NCBI RefSeq assembly: GCF_003957375.1
Contig: NZ_CP025473.1
Span: 2,071,501-2,135,500 of the forward strand
Length of the DNA stretch: 64,000 bases
Source of the DNA: Enterococcus mundtii
GTDB lineage: Bacteria > Bacillota > Bacilli > Lactobacillales > Enterococcaceae
Direction of reading: 5' to 3'
The position numbers were made by a program, and so were the translations under genes. Shown here one piece after another: positions 60,353 to 64,000 of this stretch. Positions within the stretch are counted from its first letter, which is position 1, and each line of letters starts with the position of its first letter. The notes beneath the pieces are model-generated. The model worked only from the letters and a program-made list of their open reading frames with translations. It did no database searches and was not told the origin of the DNA.

Positions 60353-60877
60353 TTAGCGGTAATTTCTGCTGACAAAAGGAATTTCCGTTACGTCGTCTTC
60401 TCGATTGAATTTCAGCGCAACCATGAAGAAATAACCAGACAACAAATTGAAAAAATCGAGCAAGCCTGAATCGACTTTTTTACCTTGGTAAAGATGGCGA
60501 TACAACAAACGAACGATTACTTTACAATCGACACGTAAGATATGAGCCAACGCACCTCGTTCGCTTCCTTGAGGCAAGAAAAATGGTCCGCTTTGTTTTG
60601 TTCTTTCTGCATTCAATTCATCGACACGATTCTTTAACCAGTCGATTTCTTCTTGCGTGATCGTCATTTTTGTACGCACGCACGCATTGGCATGGTAAAC
60701 TAATTCCCCAATTTTCTCTAACTCTTCGTAAAAAGTAGAATCTTCACACTTTGTGCGCAATAACCCGATTTCTGAAGATAAGCGATCGGTGTGTAATTCA
60801 TAATCGCAGCGTAAATCATCTGCATCGTCTGCTAAAAATGGATAAGCCTCATAAGGACTTCGATAAATATCTTTCAT
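60353..60877 (-). CDS. Divergent PduO-like corrinoid adenosyltransferase
   Basis: 174 aa from the ATG at 60877. FFLPQG (99-104) followed by an AHILR helix, and FFNLLSGYFF (142-151), align with the FILPGG...LHVAR...FINRLSDYFF core of PduO enzymes. Differences: the N-terminal GDKGxT ATP loop is missing, and the second catalytic Arg of the RxxxR helix is Lys119. Position between btuC and btuD points to processing of imported corrinoid. Enzyme activity is uncertain. Confidence 0.7.
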   Translation of the reverse strand: MKDIYRSPYEAYPFLADDADDLRCDYELHTDRLSSEIGLLRTKCEDSTFYEELEKIGELVYHANACVRTKMTITQEEIDWLKNRVDELNAERTKQSGPFFLPQGSERGALAHILRVDCKVIVRLLYRHLYQGKKVDSGLLDFFNLLSGYFFMVALKFNREDDVTEIPFVSRNYR

Positions 60878-60890
60878 AGTTGTAAAACAC

Positions 60891-61909
60891 TCACTTTCGT
60901 TTGAAATAAACATAGGCAAAAAAGGGCGCACCAATCAGTGCAGTGACCGCGCCTATTGGTATTTCTTGGGGAGATAATAGCGTTCGAGAAATCGTATCGC
61001 CGACGACCATCATACTGCCACCTAACAGTGCTGCTCCTGGAATGACCCAACGATGACTCGCACCGAAGTAACGTCGAATGACATGGGGGCAATCAAATCA
61101 ACAAATCCGATCACGCCGACAAATGAAACCGCACTTCCTGCAAGCAATGCTGCAAGGACCATGATCCATAACTTGATGGTTCGGACATCTACACCAGAAA
61201 TCATTGCTTCTTCTTCACCTAAAGATAACACATCTAAACTTCTAGCAGAGAACCAAAGAGCGATTGTTCCAAATAGTAAGATAGGTAAAAAGATTTGGAT
61301 TTTTGCCCAAGTGCTTCCTGAAAAGCTACCCATTTGCCAGAAGACTAATTGCTGCAAATGATCTTTGAACAACGCCGTGACGATCGTCAACATCGCGCCC
61401 ACAAATAAGGTCATGACCATTCCCACTAAAATAACTGTTTGGTTCGATAATTGCTGATCCACTCTTTGACTCATCATCAAGACAATAAAAACAGTTGCCA
61501 AACCAAAAATAAAGCCGGTCAGAGGTAATGTAAAATTAGGGAAAAACGGTAAAGTGATCCCAGTGACAATGATCAACGCAGCGCCAAGTGATGCCCCTGA
61601 TGACACACCTAGCGTATAAGCAGAAGCCAATGGATTACCTAATAAGGATTGCATGACCGTTCCACTCACAGCCAAAGCAGCTCCTACAAGAAACGCCAAA
61701 ACCACTCTCGGCAGGCGAACCTGCCAAAGAATGGTGACGATCGTTGCATCTAGCTGTTTGTCTCCTCTTGAAAATAATGCTTGGATTAAGGTATCAAAAG
61801 GAATGGATACACTCCCGTTTTTGATCCCAAATAATACCACGACGATACTTAAGACAACTGCTATCAGCAACCGACTTTGTTTATTCATTTTCCAACGATT
61901 TGTATTCAT
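60891..61909 (-). pseudogene. btuC: Cobalamin ABC transporter permease (FecCD family), frameshifted
   Basis: About 339 aa when repaired. Early LPRVVLAFLVGAALAVSGTVMQ is typical of FecCD. At GFVDLIAP the frame shifts: a C run of five on the coding strand (G run 61085-61089) should be six, and the next frame gives HVIRRYFGASHRWVIPGAAL and ends AYVYFKRK. The start may be the ATG at 61888, which overlaps the btuF stop. Confidence 0.85.
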
Positions 61910-62852
61910 CAGGGTAGATTGCTAATGCCATTTCTTTTAAGGCTTTTGTCATATGGTGGTTTGGTAGAGAGCTCGCAGCGTTATCGATATAGAATACTGC
62001 TTCATTTTTCACCGCAGGAACGTCTTTCCAGTTGCCACGATCTAAGATTTCTTGCACTGCATCATCCAAGTAATTCACGTTCGTCAAAATTACATCGGGC
62101 TTACTAGCGATTGCAGCTTCTTCTGTTACTGGAATCCAGCTTTCTTGATCCGCTAAGACATTTTCTGCACCGACAAGTTCGATCATTTCATTCAAGTAAA
62201 CGCCTTTACCAAAGCTATAGATTTCAGGTAATGCGCTAATTTCAAACAATACTTTTTTCTTATCTGTAATGGTTTCACCAATTTCTTTGATTTCATCGAT
62301 CTCTTTGTTCATTGTATCGACTAATTCTTGTCCTTTTTCATGCTCCTGTAAAGTATCCGCGATAAATTGAACATCTAAGGCAATATCTTCAATGCTATTA
62401 CTTGTTGGAATATTCACGACAGTAATTCCTGCATCTTTTACTTGTGACCAAACATTTTCAGAGCCATGCAGACTAATATCTGAAACATAGATCACTTGTG
62501 GGTTCAATGAAATCAATGTTTCTGCATCCACAGCCATCATATCGAGTTGTGGCAACTCATCCAGTTCTTCCGTCATTGCCGGACTTTGTGTGTCAACCGC
62601 TACTAATTGATCTTTACGTCCTAAATCATCGATCACTTGTGTAACTGAAGGTACCAAAGAAACCATCTTATCTACTTCTTCTGGAATCTCGATTTCTTCG
62701 CCACCACGATCTTTTGTCGGCAAAGCAACTTCTGAAGCTGTCGTTGTTTCAGCTGTTTGGCTTATTTCGTTGTTATTATTTGAACAAGCACTTAACCCAA
62801 AAACTACGCTCAATCCCAACACAGCAACTAATTTCGATAATTTTTTCATCAT
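61881..62852 (-). CDS. btuF: Cobalamin-binding lipoprotein
   Basis: 323 aa. Lipobox LSAC with Cys23. MVSLVPSVTQVIDDLG and LISLNPQVIYVSD match the class III binding protein fold. First gene behind the B12 riboswitch; it hands corrinoid to BtuC. Confidence 0.93.
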   Translation of the reverse strand: MMKKLSKLVAVLGLSVVFGLSACSNNNNEISQTAETTTASEVALPTKDRGGEEIEIPEEVDKMVSLVPSVTQVIDDLGRKDQLVAVDTQSPAMTEELDELPQLDMMAVDAETLISLNPQVIYVSDISLHGSENVWSQVKDAGITVVNIPTSNSIEDIALDVQFIADTLQEHEKGQELVDTMNKEIDEIKEIGETITDKKKVLFEISALPEIYSFGKGVYLNEMIELVGAENVLADQESWIPVTEEAAIASKPDVILTNVNYLDDAVQEILDRGNWKDVPAVKNEAVFYIDNAASSLPNHHMTKALKEMALAIYPDEYKSLENE

Positions 62853-62959
62853 CTATTCCCACTTTCTTTGACTCATTTTTACTTTTCCCAGTGATTACTT
62901 TTTTACGATAACCCTTCTATTTCCAATCTCTTAACAAACAACCTTTTTTAAAAGTAAAT

Positions 62960-63185
62960 AAAAACTGCCTTTCCTATTACAGGAGAAGACAGTTTGATTG
63001 ATCACACAAAAAAAACGCTTGATCTTTCTCCTACAAAAGAACATGATTGCCGTTAAATCGGTCTCCTGACTTGGCTTCCTTTTACTCCCAAACCTTCCAG
63101 AATGATCTGTGGTCCTATTGGTTTCATCCACCTTACAGTAGGTAGGTCTGTAGAGGACTTTCACCTCTTTCCCTGACATCTAATC
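62960..63185 (-). promoter_or_regulatory. Cobalamin riboswitch
   Basis: On the minus strand: AGGTGAAAGTCCT (63166-63154), CTACTGTAA further on, and the B12 box GCCAAGTCAGGAGACC (63075-63060). A terminator follows with arms AAACTGTCTTCTCCT and AGGAAAGGCAGTTT (62994-62962). High adenosylcobalamin should stop transcription before btuF. Confidence 0.92.
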
Positions 63186-63637
63186 GGCTATTTATTTTTA
63201 ACTTTACTTTTATTCAATCAATTATCTTTTGGAAAAATTTAGCTATACCAACAAAAGTATCTCCGCCAATACTTTAACATATGGATTTCATAAAAGATAG
63301 ACGAAAATCAAGCGAAAAAAGCACTAAAATACCCTACTTCCAACAAAAATATCTTATTCTTTTTTTTAAAATGGTATTCATTTATACTATAAAAACTGAC
63401 GACACTGTATCATTCGTTGATTTATCTAACGTTTTTTATTTTAATAAAACAAAGCTCTTAATAGGCATTCTTATCATGTAAGTGTAAGGCAAAAGGACAA
63501 GAATTTGTTAACAATCATGCAAAAATTTCATATGTTATTCATTAGAAAAAAGAAAAGATTTATCAGATGAAAGCTATTCATTTTAATATTCAAGCCAAAG
63601 TTTACATTTAGATAGACGTTTAGCCCAAGGTTTTGGG
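63186..63637. other. Intergenic region
   Basis: AT-rich. A small hairpin AGCCCAA/TTGGGCT (63622-63639) overlaps the stop of the next minus-strand gene. A 66-residue frame at 63281-63481 lacks a ribosome site and is not called. Confidence 0.5.
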
Positions 63638-64000
63638 CTATTTCTCCTCTTTCATTTCTTTGGCTGTTCCTTTGATATGCTTGTTAAAATATTTTTCTCC
63701 GTACCATTCTAGTTTACTCTTACCTTCCCAATTGCGATATTCTTCTGGATATTTATATTTATAATAACCATGTAATAGATAGGGGAAATATAGATAGGCT
63801 TCTGCAAAAATGATTGCACTATCCATAGCTATCCACATACCTAATATACTGATAAATCCAACAAAATCTGTTCGTACTTCACTTTTCGGGAAAACGAATT
63901 TCCATATTATACCTACGGTCACAATTCCCCAGCCATATTTCATTGCTAATTTCATTACTTGATCTACCAACCTATCTATCTTGCCTTTTTTTCTTTCAAC
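63638..64000 (-). CDS. Membrane protein of unknown function, possibly cut by the window edge
   Basis: At least 110 aa. The frame is open to the edge (VERKKGKIDR precedes the TTG at 63970), so the start may lie outside. An ATG at 63955 is the alternative. Two membrane segments (about 15-27 and 37-60 counted from the TTG), then a Tyr/Lys-rich tail (YKYKYPEEYRNWEGKSKLEW). No family recognised. Confidence 0.55.
   Translation of the reverse strand, partial: VERKKGKIDRLVDQVMKLAMKYGWGIVTVGIIWKFVFPKSEVRTDFVGFISILGMWIAMDSAIIFAEAYLYFPYLLHGYYKYKYPEEYRNWEGKSKLEWYGEKYFNKHIKGTAKEMKEEK

Noticed and set aside
60874-61092. 72-residue minus frame at the btuC end as a separate gene
   Set aside because: It is not the continuing frame; the third frame restores a full FecCD C-terminus after one inserted C.
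62931-63179. 82-residue minus frame over the B12 riboswitch
   Set aside because: The sequence is the riboswitch itself.
63281-63481. 66-residue plus-strand frame upstream of the B12 riboswitch
   Set aside because: No ribosome site, no promoter, AT-rich composition as expected of random sequence.

Overview
The window looks like chromosomal DNA of a low-GC lactic acid bacterium, most likely an Enterococcus; I cannot fix the species. Reasons: AT-rich DNA with AAGGAGG ribosome sites, many PTS and GH1 genes, a WxL/DUF916/LPxTG surface locus with an Mga-type regulator, a class A sortase, LicT antitermination, T-box control of methionine uptake, and a glucosaminate-type operon that resembles the E. 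faecalis EF_0837/EF_0839 gene families. No rRNA, tRNA or CRISPR array was seen.

Layout. 0-8.5 kb: end of an amino acid permease, a DUF305 protein, an NhaC-family transporter behind a T-box (best specifier fit Tyr; the gene is frameshifted), then metN-metI-metQ and an M20 amidohydrolase behind two T-boxes in series, both with a Met specifier, and a HAD phosphatase. 8.6-19.6 kb: cell-surface cluster with an Mga-like regulator, a small secreted protein, a DUF916/DUF3324 protein, three short WxL proteins, an LPxTG mini-protein and a giant beta-helix WxL protein (about 1,614 aa, two frameshifts). 19.6-29.3 kb: a 1.3-kb non-coding stretch, an MgtA-type ATPase behind an M-box and a leader mini-ORF, ndk, an Rgg/XRE regulator, an LTA synthase and a membrane-anchored protein.

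29.3-46.7 kb is sugar and nucleoside metabolism: a GH1 enzyme with cre sites, a lipoprotein, a 53-aa Cys-rich protein, a deoxynucleoside kinase/deoxyribosyltransferase/LOG cluster, the operon EIIC-MupG-deacetylase-DgaE-DgaF-KdgK with a neighbouring GntR gene, and the licT-bglPTS-bglA aryl-beta-glucoside operon with two RAT/terminator switches. 46.7-52.2 kb: sortase A, a MazG-like protein, an MFS transporter, nanE and a diacylglycerol kinase.

52.2-59.5 kb is an accessory island. It holds a decayed IS200-type transposase, an M23/glucosaminidase autolysin, a decayed LPxTG protein, a three-gene operon of SF1 helicase, DarT-like ADP-ribosyltransferase and DraG-type ADP-ribosylglycohydrolase (best candidate for an undescribed defence or toxin-antitoxin system), and a RhuM remnant. 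59.5-64 kb: a B12-riboswitch-controlled btuF-btuC-adenosyltransferase-like-btuD operon and a membrane protein at the window edge.

Two families of intergenic hairpin repeats with conserved ends and variable but self-complementary stems are scattered through the window. Four single-base frameshifts (nhaC, giant WxL twice, btuC) all lie in homopolymer runs and may be sequencing errors.
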